A stretch of 57,657 bases of DNA from assembly GCA_946404865.1 (NCBI GenBank), contig CAMJFC010000012.1, positions 1 to 57,657 of the forward strand, written 5' to 3'. Position 1 is the stretch's first letter; each line of letters opens with the position of its first letter. Positions 1-7,514 of this stretch are shown here, piece after piece. The notes beneath the pieces are model-generated. The model was not told the DNA's origin. It saw only the letters and a program-made list of their open reading frames with translations, and ran no database searches. A program made the position numbers and the translations under genes. The DNA is from an uncultured Prevotellaceae bacterium (GTDB taxonomy: Bacteria > Bacteroidota > Bacteroidia > Bacteroidales > Bacteroidaceae).

Positions 1-542
1 TGATGGGGGCCATTTTCACTTCTCCTGCAAGACCTTTCTACCAGAGTGTCACCCTATATCATCTTGACCGCCTGCCATTGGACAAATATACGGCATTCTG
101 CGTTGCTCACTTCAAGAAGAAGGGTAAAAAGCTTGATGATGCTGTAGTGAGTCGCCTTTACAGTCAATTCGACGGAGTCACCTATTACATGCAGAGAGTC
201 ATGAACGAATTGTTCAGCAAGACTGCTGCCGATGCCACATGTGTTGAAGACGATGTCAGCAAGGCCGTGGATGAGATTATTGCTGTGTCATCGCCTATCT
301 ACGAGGACCTGATGTATCAACTTCCAGAGAAACAGAGCCGTGTATTGATAGCGGTGGCAAAGGATGGAAGTGCAGAGAATGTGACCAGTGGGAAGTTCAT
401 CAAACGACATGGCCTTGTGTCACCCAATTCAGTGAAATCAGCTGTCCCCGCATTGATAGACAAAGGGTTGCTCACTCAGGACAAGGGCATCTACAAGGTT
501 TACGATTTGTTCTTCGCCTTATGGCTGGTTAAGAATTTCTAA
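1..542 (+). CDS. AAA-type ATPase, C-terminal part (5' end outside window)
   Basis: The reading frame is already open at the window edge, so this is the C-terminal part of a longer protein; the ATG at base 3 is probably internal. The visible part begins with MGAIFTSPARPFYQS, which resembles the sequence just after the nucleotide-binding core in bacterial ATPases of the archaeal-ATPase/STAND group. A helical region follows, then a winged-helix-like end (residues about 105-170: SGKFIKRHGLVSPNSVKSA, then a predicted wing). The Walker A and B motifs would lie upstream of the window, so catalytic competence cannot be judged. It ends with YDLFFALWLVKNF, typical of this family. Cellular role unknown. 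A perfect 15-bp hairpin follows the stop codon. The family call is by pattern recognition. Confidence 0.7.
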   Translation, partial: MGAIFTSPARPFYQSVTLYHLDRLPLDKYTAFCVAHFKKKGKKLDDAVVSRLYSQFDGVTYYMQRVMNELFSKTAADATCVEDDVSKAVDEIIAVSSPIYEDLMYQLPEKQSRVLIAVAKDGSAENVTSGKFIKRHGLVSPNSVKSAVPALIDKGLLTQDKGIYKVYDLFFALWLVKNF

Positions 543-555
543 ACCCATCAACATT

Positions 556-591
556 CCCGCCGCAAGGTGCATCATCGCACCTTGCGGCGGG
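556..591 (+). terminator. Perfect 15-bp hairpin after the ATPase gene
   Basis: CCCGCCGCAAGGTGC (556-570) pairs perfectly with 577-591 around a 6-nt loop, 14 nt after the stop codon. No T-run follows, so it may be a transcript-end-protecting hairpin rather than a classical intrinsic terminator. Confidence 0.55.
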
Positions 592-653
592 TATGGTTAT
601 GAATAAAAAGTATTTTTCATGGGAGAAATCAGGTGTATTTCATTTTTTATTAC

Positions 654-661
654 TACCTTTG
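654..661 (+). promoter_or_regulatory. Bacteroidetes -7 box TACCTTTG upstream of 745
   Basis: TACCTTTG matches the Bacteroidetes -7 consensus TAnnTTTG. It lies about 84 nt before the start of the small gene at 745 and could drive that gene and ygiQ. No clear -33 TTTG is seen at the expected spacing. Confidence 0.5.
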
Positions 662-744
662 CCATGTCTGACGGCATCATTTTGAAAACATCGGATATTT
701 ATCAAATGCAAAAACGACAAAAAAGAATGAACTGAAACCTCTTT

Positions 745-1095
745 ATGGACAATATGTATAAGATACAAGCCAATGCCTCGGGAACGCGCTCGATAGAATT
801 GAGCGAGACCCATTTAGAAACCATCCACCGTTATCAGTTGTTGGATCATTTAGTGGGCAGCAACGGCATCATCGATGAGGGTGTATTGGACAAGTTGAAA
901 CTGACCGTACGCTCGTTATTGAGCGGTGAGAGCGGCCAAGACCATGATTTGCTTGATTTGTGCCTGGATGTGATTTATCACAGCAACATGAAAGCGTTTG
1001 GCTTGGGCCGTCTGGTAGAACTGTACTCCGAGTGGCAGTCGAAACGGGCCATGGTGGAGCGTTCGGACACAGAGGAAAACAAAGCCACAGATTAG
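745..1095 (+). CDS. Conserved-looking small protein of unknown function (116 aa)
   Basis: I do not recognise the family. The protein is soluble and acidic with no signal peptide or membrane segment. It looks mostly helical: residues 20-60 (ETHLETIHRYQLLDHLV and following) and 65-105 form amphipathic helices, and the C-terminus is charged. It starts ATG GAC AAT after a -7 box at 654-661. It ends 23 bp before the YgiQ-type radical SAM gene on the same strand, so the two are probably co-transcribed. That proximity is the only clue to a role. Length and codon use are normal for a real gene, and the competing frames here have no support. Confidence 0.7.
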   Translation: MDNMYKIQANASGTRSIELSETHLETIHRYQLLDHLVGSNGIIDEGVLDKLKLTVRSLLSGESGQDHDLLDLCLDVIYHSNMKAFGLGRLVELYSEWQSKRAMVERSDTEENKATD

Positions 1096-1118
1096 ACTGA
1101 TTAGGCTCACATAAAAAC

Positions 1119-3068
1119 ATGTCGCCTACAGGGTATCAGTTGACTGACTGGCTTCCGACCACGAAGAAAGAAGTAGAGTTGCGTGGTTGGGAACAATTAG
1201 ACGTCATCCTCTTTTCGGGTGACGCCTATGTGGATCATCCCTCATTCGGCGCGGCAGTCATCGGCAGAACGCTGGAGGCCGCCGGTTATCGTGTGGCTAT
1301 TGTTCCGCAGCCCGACTGGCACGGCGACTACCGTGACTTCAAGAAATTGGGTGTGCCCCGTCTGTTTTTCGGCATCTCACCCGGGTGTATGGACTCGATG
1401 GTCAACAAATACACGGCCAACCGCCGTTTGCGTGCCGAGGACGCTTACAGTCCCGACGGTCGCCATGACTGCCGTCCGGAATATCCGACCATTGTCTATA
1501 CGAAGATTCTGAAAGAACTGTTTCCCGACACCCCCGTGGTATTGGGAGGCATCGAGGCGTCGTTGCGCCGTCTGACACATTACGACTACTGGCAGGACAG
1601 TCTGCGCCGTTGCATCCTTCATGACTCCGGTGCCGACATGATTATCTACGGCATGGGCGAGCGTCCGATTGTGGAATTGTGTCGGCAATTGGACGCGGGG
1701 GTTCCTGTTGGTGCCATCCGCGACATCCCACAGACGGTTTTCCTCTCAGCAGAACCCGACATCCCCGGCGGTATTACCTCCGACGACATCGTACTTCACA
1801 GCCATGAGCGTTGTCTGAGGGACAAGCGTGCCGAGGCCGAGAACTACCGACATATCGAGGAAGAGTCGAACAAGATACACGCCCAGCGTTTGTTGCAGAA
1901 GACGGGGTCGCTCTATACCGTGGTCAATCCGCCCTACCCTCCCATGACAACGGCTGAGATCGATGCGTCGTTTGACCTGCCCTATACCCGTCTGCCCCAT
2001 CCGAAATACAAGAACAAGCGCATACCGGCCTACGAGATGATCAAGCACTCGGTGAATATCCACCGCGGGTGTTTTGGCGGCTGTGCCTTCTGCACCATCA
2101 GCGCCCATCAGGGCAAGTTCATCAGTTGCCGCAGCAAAGAGAGCATTCTGCGCGAGGTGAGGCAGGTGGTCAGTCTGCCCGACTTCAAGGGTTATTTATC
2201 CGACTTAGGCGGCCCTTCGGCGAACATGTACGGCATGCACGGCAAGAACACGAAGGCCTGTGAGCACTGCAAGCGTCCGTCGTGCATCCATCCCCAGATA
2301 TGTCCGAACCTGAACACCGACCACAGCGCGTTGCTCGACATCTATCATGCCGTGGATGCGTTGCCGGAGGTGAAGAAGAGTTTTATCGGCAGTGGTGTGC
2401 GCTACGATTTGTTGTTGCACGACAGCAAAGACGAGGCGGTGAACGACGCGGCACGAAGATATGCTCGCGAGTTGATTACGCGGCATGTGAGCGGTCGTTT
2501 GAAGGTGGCACCCGAACACACGTCGGACGAGGTGTTGCGCTTGATGCGCAAGCCGTCGTTCAGGCTCTTCGAGCAGTTCAAGCGTATCTTCGACCGCATC
2601 AACAGCGAGGAGCAGCTGCGCCAGCAGATTATCCCCTACTTCATCAGCAGCCATCCCGGTTGCAAGGAAGAGGACATGGCCGAACTGGCCGTACAGACCA
2701 AGCGTCTGGACTTCCACTTAGAGCAGGTGCAGGACTTCACCCCTACCCCGATGACCATCAGCACCGAGATGTGGTACACGGGTTATGACCCCTACACGCT
2801 GGAACCCGTGTTCAGTGCGAAGACCCCGCAGGAGAAGCTGGCCCAGCGTATGTTTTTCTTCTGGTATCAGCCCGAGGAGCGCACGAAGATAGAGCGCGAG
2901 CTGCGGCGCATAGGCCGTAGCGACCTGATAGGCAAGCTGTATGGCAGCCCCCACCCTGTCAGAGGGAAAGGCAGCCCCCACCCTGTCCCTCCCCGAGGGG
3001 AGGGCATAGATAGTTATGCAAAAAGGAATAATAGTAAGAAGCGAGCGAAACGGGGAAGAAACAAGTGA
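1119..3068 (+). CDS. ygiQ: YgiQ-family radical SAM protein
   Basis: Radical SAM protein of the YgiQ family, a long cytoplasmic subgroup whose reaction is not established. The N-terminal part (residues about 20-300) is the YgiQ-type domain, including DVILFSGDAYVDHPSFG and VVLGGIEASLRRLTHYDYW. The [4Fe-4S] cluster motif CxxxCxxC is formed by C318, C322 and C325 in HRGCFGGCAFCTISAHQG. A second cysteine-rich stretch (CEHCKRPSCIHPQICPN) and the region PYFISSHPGCKEEDM follow, then a DUF3362-like C-terminus. About the last 40 residues are odd: they are low in complexity, contain SPHPV twice, and are encoded by a dispersed intergenic-type GC-rich repeat (2943-3008) fused in frame. The ancestral stop was probably near residue 610. 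The small gene at 745 sits just upstream. Confidence 0.93.
   Translation: MSPTGYQLTDWLPTTKKEVELRGWEQLDVILFSGDAYVDHPSFGAAVIGRTLEAAGYRVAIVPQPDWHGDYRDFKKLGVPRLFFGISPGCMDSMVNKYTANRRLRAEDAYSPDGRHDCRPEYPTIVYTKILKELFPDTPVVLGGIEASLRRLTHYDYWQDSLRRCILHDSGADMIIYGMGERPIVELCRQLDAGVPVGAIRDIPQTVFLSAEPDIPGGITSDDIVLHSHERCLRDKRAEAENYRHIEEESNKIHAQRLLQKTGSLYTVVNPPYPPMTTAEIDASFDLPYTRLPHPKYKNKRIPAYEMIKHSVNIHRGCFGGCAFCTISAHQGKFISCRSKESILREVRQVVSLPDFKGYLSDLGGPSANMYGMHGKNTKACEHCKRPSCIHPQICPNLNTDHSALLDIYHAVDALPEVKKSFIGSGVRYDLLLHDSKDEAVNDAARRYARELITRHVSGRLKVAPEHTSDEVLRLMRKPSFRLFEQFKRIFDRINSEEQLRQQIIPYFISSHPGCKEEDMAELAVQTKRLDFHLEQVQDFTPTPMTISTEMWYTGYDPYTLEPVFSAKTPQEKLAQRMFFFWYQPEERTKIERELRRIGRSDLIGKLYGSPHPVRGKGSPHPVPPRGEGIDSYAKRNNSKKRAKRGRNK
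2943..3008 (+). repeat. Dispersed GC-rich repeat read as the C-terminus of YgiQ
   Basis: GGCAGCCCCCACCCTGTC occurs twice (2943-2960 and 2970-2987), followed by CCCTCCCCGAGGGGAGGG, a near-palindrome. Related copies lie in gaps at 15419-15495, 15713-15748, 22607-22680 and 25380-25414. Here it is inside the coding frame. Confidence 0.8.
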
Positions 3069-3105
3069 CTCGTCATTTCGTCTATACAGTTTAAAGATTT
3101 AGAAA

Positions 3106-4473
3106 ATGGAATTTAGCATGGCTTTACAACCCGGCACCGTAGTAAAAAGCCCGCAGCGAACTTACCGTATCGAAAAAGTGCTCGGTCAGGGAGGCTTTGG
3201 CATCACCTACTTAGCCATGACACAAGCAACGGTGTCGCATGCTGTCAACGGACAGCAAAAGAACAAGACGGAGACGATGAGGGTGGCATTGAAGGAGTTT
3301 TTCATGGAAAAAATAAACGGCCGGTCTGGCACACAGGTGACCAACTCGACAGGCAACGAAACATTTCAGAAATACTTCATCAAGTTTGCAGCCGAGGCCG
3401 ACAATCTAAAGAGCATCAGCCATCCGAATATCATCAAGGTGCTGGAACGTTTTTCCGCCAACGGCACCCAGTATTACTCGATGGAATACATCGATGGCGG
3501 CACGCTCGACGACTATATCGCACGCCGCAAAGGTCTCCCAGAGTCCGAGTCGGTCGCCCTCATCGGCAAAATCGGTCGTGCTATTCAGTTCATGCATAAC
3601 AAGCGCATGCTCCATCTTGACCTGAAACCGAAGAATGTGATGATGCGCCGCGACGGCACTCCCGTGGTTATTGACTTTGGCCTATCAAAATTATACGACG
3701 AGAAAGGAAATCCCGAGACTCATACTACCATAGGGGCAGGCACACATGGTTTTGCTCCCATCGAGCAAGTCAACGCCCATGGCGGCCGCAATTTCCCCAC
3801 GACTATCGATGTATATGCTTTGGGAGCCACCCTATATATGATGCTGACGAATCAGTTTCCCGCCTCTGCCGATGAAGTGCTCAACAACGGTTTAGACACA
3901 GCCCCTTTACGACGCAAAGGTGTAGATGTCGCATTGATAGGTCTGATTGCCGATGCCATGCATCCCCTGCAAAAAAAACGCATTCAGACAGTGGATGCTT
4001 TTCTCGCCCGATTGCCCGAGGCCACTGTCAATAATACCAAAACGGTAGAATTGATTTCGGAAGAAGACGGCAATCGAGCTGAAGTAACAAATACAGAGGC
4101 ACAGGAGAGTGGTTGTTGGGTATTTTTTGGATTCATGTTTTGTGTCGCTCTTCTTTTATCCCACATTTTCATGGGTGGCAGTTTGGGTATTACCGGCTAC
4201 CTTACAAGCATCGTTGCCTTCATCGGTTTTTTAGACTGTTCATGGAGTAGATGGCAAACAGTAGCCAAATGGAGTCTTGCTTTGCTCTTGATACATTATG
4301 TAGTCGGAGGTATTACTCAATACGGATTTCCTTCGGATATTTCTGATTTGGGCAGATGGATACGCGAACTAACGTTCACGAAAAACTTCTATGCCACGGC
4401 TATCATCATTTTCATGCTCTTTCTGTCGCACCGCGAAGAAAGGAAGAGCGAAAACGCAAGTGAAGAAAAGTGA
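3106..4473 (+). CDS. Membrane-anchored Ser/Thr protein kinase
   Basis: Eukaryotic-like Ser/Thr kinase. The kinase domain spans about residues 17-305: glycine loop GQGGFGITY (27-35), ATP-binding lysine K63 in VALKEFFM, catalytic loop HLDLKPKN (D172), and metal-binding DFGLSK. The arginine of the usual HRD motif is leucine, so this is a non-RD kinase. The conserved APIEQ and DVYALGATLYMML blocks follow. Four hydrophobic segments lie in the C-terminal part (about 340-447), ending in a charged tail. This differs from the two kinases at 52987-56313, which have a single membrane span and an extracytoplasmic domain. M1 or M5 (MALQPGTVV) could be the start. Substrate and signal are unknown. It converges on the DUF262 gene across a 109-bp gap in which I see nothing notable. 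Confidence 0.9.
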   Translation: MEFSMALQPGTVVKSPQRTYRIEKVLGQGGFGITYLAMTQATVSHAVNGQQKNKTETMRVALKEFFMEKINGRSGTQVTNSTGNETFQKYFIKFAAEADNLKSISHPNIIKVLERFSANGTQYYSMEYIDGGTLDDYIARRKGLPESESVALIGKIGRAIQFMHNKRMLHLDLKPKNVMMRRDGTPVVIDFGLSKLYDEKGNPETHTTIGAGTHGFAPIEQVNAHGGRNFPTTIDVYALGATLYMMLTNQFPASADEVLNNGLDTAPLRRKGVDVALIGLIADAMHPLQKKRIQTVDAFLARLPEATVNNTKTVELISEEDGNRAEVTNTEAQESGCWVFFGFMFCVALLLSHIFMGGSLGITGYLTSIVAFIGFLDCSWSRWQTVAKWSLALLLIHYVVGGITQYGFPSDISDLGRWIRELTFTKNFYATAIIIFMLFLSHREERKSENASEEK

Positions 4474-4582
4474 GCAGAAAGGCTGTAACGGCACGGCTTA
4501 AAAAGTACCTGTCCCCTTGATTCAAAAATCGGCCTAATGACCTTTATTCCTGACGAAACTGAGCTTGTGAAAGTTGAGTTTG

Positions 4583-5755
4583 TCATCTGTTTCCTTTAGC
4601 CCGGTTGTGTGTTTTGCAGAGCATCTGGCAATTATCGATGGTGGTGTCACCCCCTTTGCTCCACGCCGTAACGTGGTCTGCATCCATATCCTTCAAATCC
4701 CATATCTTGCTGTGGTTGGCATCGTGGCCTATAGCACATAGCGGACAGTTTGAGATGCCTTTGCTGCGAGCGTCTTTCGTTTGTCTGGCATAGACGGTTT
4801 TCTTCGTGGGTTCGTCAAATACACGAACGTTGAGCAGCTTAGTATTCTGACATCCATCGAGTATAAATTCAAAAATACCTTTTTTGTCTTTCACATAGTA
4901 ACTCTCGTAGAGTTCACGCACTTTCTTGGCCACCTCATCGGGGTCGTAGGCCTTATTGTGGAAACGCTCGTAGAGTTCGCCCCATTTCAGGCCGCACATT
5001 TCCCGCTCTGGTGTGATATCAAACACAGAAGTAATCCAGTCAATGACTGATGTGAAGTAAGATTTCAGTTCAGTGATGTCTGTATCATTGCGGTGGGCAG
5101 CCATGTAATCCTCTGTATGCCCGCGGTTCACCCAGTCGAGTGCCGCCGCAAGATAGTCCTGTCGTTTGGCTGTACCAGGAATAAAACAGCTCCATTTATT
5201 GATATTCGTGTTGTTTGAGTTTGAGAATTCTTCTTTAGCTTTTGTCACAAAGGGGCCAGAATAGACCGCATTGAGCGTTTCTTGCGTGTTTAGGGGTATG
5301 CCGACAATGTTGATGGTTCGAAACCAGTCCTTGATCTCCTTCTCCGTACCCTCGCATACATAAATGAGCAGTCTTGTCTGTAGGAACCTTTCCTGCTCGT
5401 CTGGATTCAAGGCCGTGAAGTACCAAGGGCGGCCTTCTGCGTCAATCCATGCGAATTTCTCAGTGATAAACCGTCCTAGAGAGGTGATACGCTGCTGTCC
5501 GTCGAGCACCTCATAACGGTCGTCGCCAACTTTTGAAAAGTATATCAATCCCAGTGGATAGCCTTTTCTGACTGACTGAATAACATCCACTTCTTTCTTA
5601 CCTCCATTCTCAGCATATAGATAGTGACGCTGAAACTCAGGTTGAATAGTCAACCTGCCGGAAAGTCCATACAATCCCTTTCCTTCATATTCGTTGTACT
5701 GGAAACCTTTGCAAATATCGCCAATAGTCCAGTCAGTTACAAGAGTCGCTTTCAT
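4583..5755 (-). CDS. DUF262 / HNH endonuclease (GmrSD-like)
   Basis: Two-domain nuclease. The N-terminal DUF262 (ParB/Srx-like) domain shows [11 protein letters not shown] and DGQQR (residues 85-89), the signature linked to NTP use in GmrS-type proteins. The C-terminal HNH domain (336-390) has C337-x2-C340, the core DADH (D360, H361), N375 and C380-x2-HN (H383, N384), so it looks intact. GmrSD enzymes restrict modified phage DNA. Here the gene lies 5 bp downstream of an EcoRI-type adenine methyltransferase in the same direction. That arrangement suggests a restriction-modification pair in which DUF262-HNH is the nuclease, or modification-dependent restriction next to a protective methylase. 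At 390 aa it is shorter than fused GmrSD proteins (DUF262-DUF1524). The functional pairing is inference; the domains are clear. Confidence 0.88.
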   Translation of the reverse strand: MKATLVTDWTIGDICKGFQYNEYEGKGLYGLSGRLTIQPEFQRHYLYAENGGKKEVDVIQSVRKGYPLGLIYFSKVGDDRYEVLDGQQRITSLGRFITEKFAWIDAEGRPWYFTALNPDEQERFLQTRLLIYVCEGTEKEIKDWFRTINIVGIPLNTQETLNAVYSGPFVTKAKEEFSNSNNTNINKWSCFIPGTAKRQDYLAAALDWVNRGHTEDYMAAHRNDTDITELKSYFTSVIDWITSVFDITPEREMCGLKWGELYERFHNKAYDPDEVAKKVRELYESYYVKDKKGIFEFILDGCQNTKLLNVRVFDEPTKKTVYARQTKDARSKGISNCPLCAIGHDANHSKIWDLKDMDADHVTAWSKGGDTTIDNCQMLCKTHNRAKGNR

Positions 5756-5760
5756 ATAGA

Positions 5761-6888
5761 TTATTGTTTTTTACGGATGAGGATTCTTGGGTATGTGTTA
5801 TATAGTCTCTTGTCATCTCCCCATAATGTTGGTGTTGCATTCAAATCGCTATAATTGGGATAATCATCTTTTGTATAAACACGTGACTTCAATGATGGAT
5901 CTCCAGCTCCACGTTTTGCCATCCCAACGATTTCAAATTGTTCAGGACAATACTTGTCAATGAACGATATAGGCACACCCATCATTCCTTCATAATCAGA
6001 AGGTATCACATCTGTAAATGGCACTTCGATGGCATCATAATTGTCATATTTAACGTACCAATTGTTTTTATCTTTATGCTTGCTGAATCGGAGGTTATCC
6101 TTCATTGACATCAGCTGTAGTGGTTCGTGACGTCTTCCATGATCAAGATTAGTAAACCATCTAACACCTTTTACACGTATGTATTTATTACCACTTTCAT
6201 CAACACGCCATCCAGCGGCTTCAAGAGGATATGTTTCTGGCACTCCAAACTCTCTATCTCCACTAGTTATAGAAGGACCATACCATACACAATTATCTCT
6301 GATTAAAGGAAAAACCTCTTTATAGGTAACAGCATTCATATTTCCTATAATCAGGAACTGCCTTTTTGATTCTATTATCCATGCCAAGAATTCCCTAAAC
6401 AGCGAGAATGGTGGATTTGTCACGATAATATCCGCTTCATCCCTTAATTGACACACCTCTTTGCTACGGAAGTCGCCATCACCTTCAAGGTAGTGCCATT
6501 CAAGGTCGTCGATGTCGATACGGCCGTTTTGATTGGTATCGCGAGTTAGTTCGAAGATTTTGCCTTTGATACGCGTTTTGTCGCTATCGAAAAGTGGGCT
6601 TTCCGTCTCGAAAAGCGTCGGCTCGTAGTTTTTATACCGTTTGCTTTCCACGGCATACGACGTGCTGATAAGCCGCTTCAATCCAAGCCGCTCGAAGTTT
6701 TGCGCAAAGAACCGTGTGAAATTACTCCACTCTGGGTCATCGCACGGTAAAAGCAACGTTTTGTCTCTAAAGGTGTCTGGGTTGTACTCCAGATAGGCAT
6801 TCACCTCCCTCTGAATATCGGCATACTGTGTGTAGAATTCATCGTTTTTCGCAGCTCTCGCCGCCCCAAGGTTAGTATTTTTTGCCAT
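5761..6888 (-). CDS. EcoRI-type adenine-specific DNA methyltransferase
   Basis: Adenine-specific DNA methyltransferase of the EcoRI methylase family. The N-terminus [13 protein letters not shown], the family block [13 protein letters not shown] (residues 45-57), and the catalytic motif IV NPPF (N158-F161, inside [15 protein letters not shown]) are all present. The C-terminal half ([18 protein letters not shown]) is the usual target-recognition part. I chose the start at MAKNTN (6888); an in-frame ATG at 6900 (MLMCMAKN) is possible, but family members begin near MAKN. The gene is first in an operon with the DUF262-HNH nuclease, 5 bp downstream. It appears to be preceded by a structured leader of about 300 nt with its own promoter at 7195-7226. 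By eye it is AT-richer than the flanking housekeeping genes, which fits horizontal acquisition. The recognition sequence cannot be predicted. Confidence 0.9.
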   Translation of the reverse strand: MAKNTNLGAARAAKNDEFYTQYADIQREVNAYLEYNPDTFRDKTLLLPCDDPEWSNFTRFFAQNFERLGLKRLISTSYAVESKRYKNYEPTLFETESPLFDSDKTRIKGKIFELTRDTNQNGRIDIDDLEWHYLEGDGDFRSKEVCQLRDEADIIVTNPPFSLFREFLAWIIESKRQFLIIGNMNAVTYKEVFPLIRDNCVWYGPSITSGDREFGVPETYPLEAAGWRVDESGNKYIRVKGVRWFTNLDHGRRHEPLQLMSMKDNLRFSKHKDKNNWYVKYDNYDAIEVPFTDVIPSDYEGMMGVPISFIDKYCPEQFEIVGMAKRGAGDPSLKSRVYTKDDYPNYSDLNATPTLWGDDKRLYNTYPRILIRKKQ

Positions 6889-6889
6889 A

Positions 6890-7187
6890 CACATAAGCAT
6901 AGTGCGTATTGCTTATCTTCGGAGGTAGGCAACAGGGCACAAAGAAAGCACGGACGATCATCACCCATGCTTCAAAGGCCCTGAGAATTGCCCACCAAAC
7001 CGGATAAGTCACGCCCATGCTTAAGCATAGGCGCTTGCGACTTATTCTTCGGTTTGGACTTTTTTGAATTTCTCAGGTTCTTGAAGCAATTCCGAATAAC
7101 AGCAAACGCTTGTTAATATTTCCATAAGTTCCCACCACGCCCCCACTGGGGTTTCTTCACCTTACTTTCAAGGTTGGCAGCGGTGTT
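6890..7187 (-). ncRNA. Predicted structured leader RNA or small RNA upstream of the methyltransferase
   Basis: This gap of about 600 bp without a gene contains strong nested inverted repeats. A long imperfect hairpin spans 6969-7087: GCTTCAA/TTGAAGC (6969-6975 with 7081-7087), CCTGAGAA/TTCTCAGG (6980-6987 with 7070-7077), CCAAACCG/CGGTTTGG (6995-7002 with 7050-7057), ATAAGTC/GACTTAT (7004-7010 with 7039-7045), capped by a hairpin at 7013-7032. Two small hairpins lie at 7141-7151 and 7159-7174. A full minus-strand promoter at 7195-7226 would start transcription near 7187 and run through all of this into the methyltransferase. It could be a cis-regulatory leader or a separate small RNA. No reverse transcriptase or transposase is near it. 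Confidence 0.45.
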
Positions 7188-7194
7188 CTGGTTG

Positions 7195-7226
7195 CAAAAT
7201 TAGTACAAGTAGAGATAAAAAACAAA
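7195..7226 (-). promoter_or_regulatory. Full Bacteroidetes promoter (-33 TTTG, -7 TAATTTTG) facing the methyltransferase
   Basis: On the minus strand TTTG (7223-7226) is followed after 20 nt by TAATTTTG (7195-7202), matching both boxes at normal spacing. The nearest gene in that direction starts at 6888, giving a leader of about 300 nt that contains the structured region. Confidence 0.6.
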
Positions 7227-7435
7227 TTTTGGAACGGCAAAATAAGTATATAGCAGCATATTTTGCTGAATCGTGGCGAAATTTAGTTGGAAATGGGAGG
7301 GGAGCAGGCCAACGCCCTTGGGAAGACTTTTTAAAGTGAACTCAAGGATGAAGAGATAAGAAGTAAAACGAGCGCTAACCAACAGTTCACTTGATTTGCG
7401 CTATACTTCGGCATAATCTCGATATTTTATGCAGA

Positions 7436-7503
7436 TTGCGCCAAAATATAGCATTATTATTTGGCGCAATCTCGTATTTTTATTAACTTTGCGCCAAAAT
7501 ATA
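7436..7503 (+). promoter_or_regulatory. Promoter overlapped by three operator-like TTGCGCCAAA repeats
   Basis: TTGCGCCAAA occurs at 7436-7445 (+), 7460-7469 (inverted) and 7489-7498 (+); the two direct copies extend to TTGCGCCAAAATATA. The inverted copy contains a -33 TTTG (7460-7463) and the last copy overlaps a -7 box TAACTTTG (7484-7491); the spacing between the boxes is 20 nt. A protein bound to these sites would block transcription of the ATPase gene that starts at 7515. From 7203 to about 7420 I see nothing else notable. Confidence 0.6.
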
Positions 7504-7514
7504 AATGAAGTGAG

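Noticed and set aside
6890..7187. Retron or group II intron RNA
   Set aside because: Strong hairpins are present, but no reverse transcriptase is encoded nearby and no conserved retron or intron core could be identified by eye.
7200..7382. Small minus-strand open frame upstream of the structured region
   Set aside because: AT-rich, overlaps the promoter boxes, and has no recognisable features.
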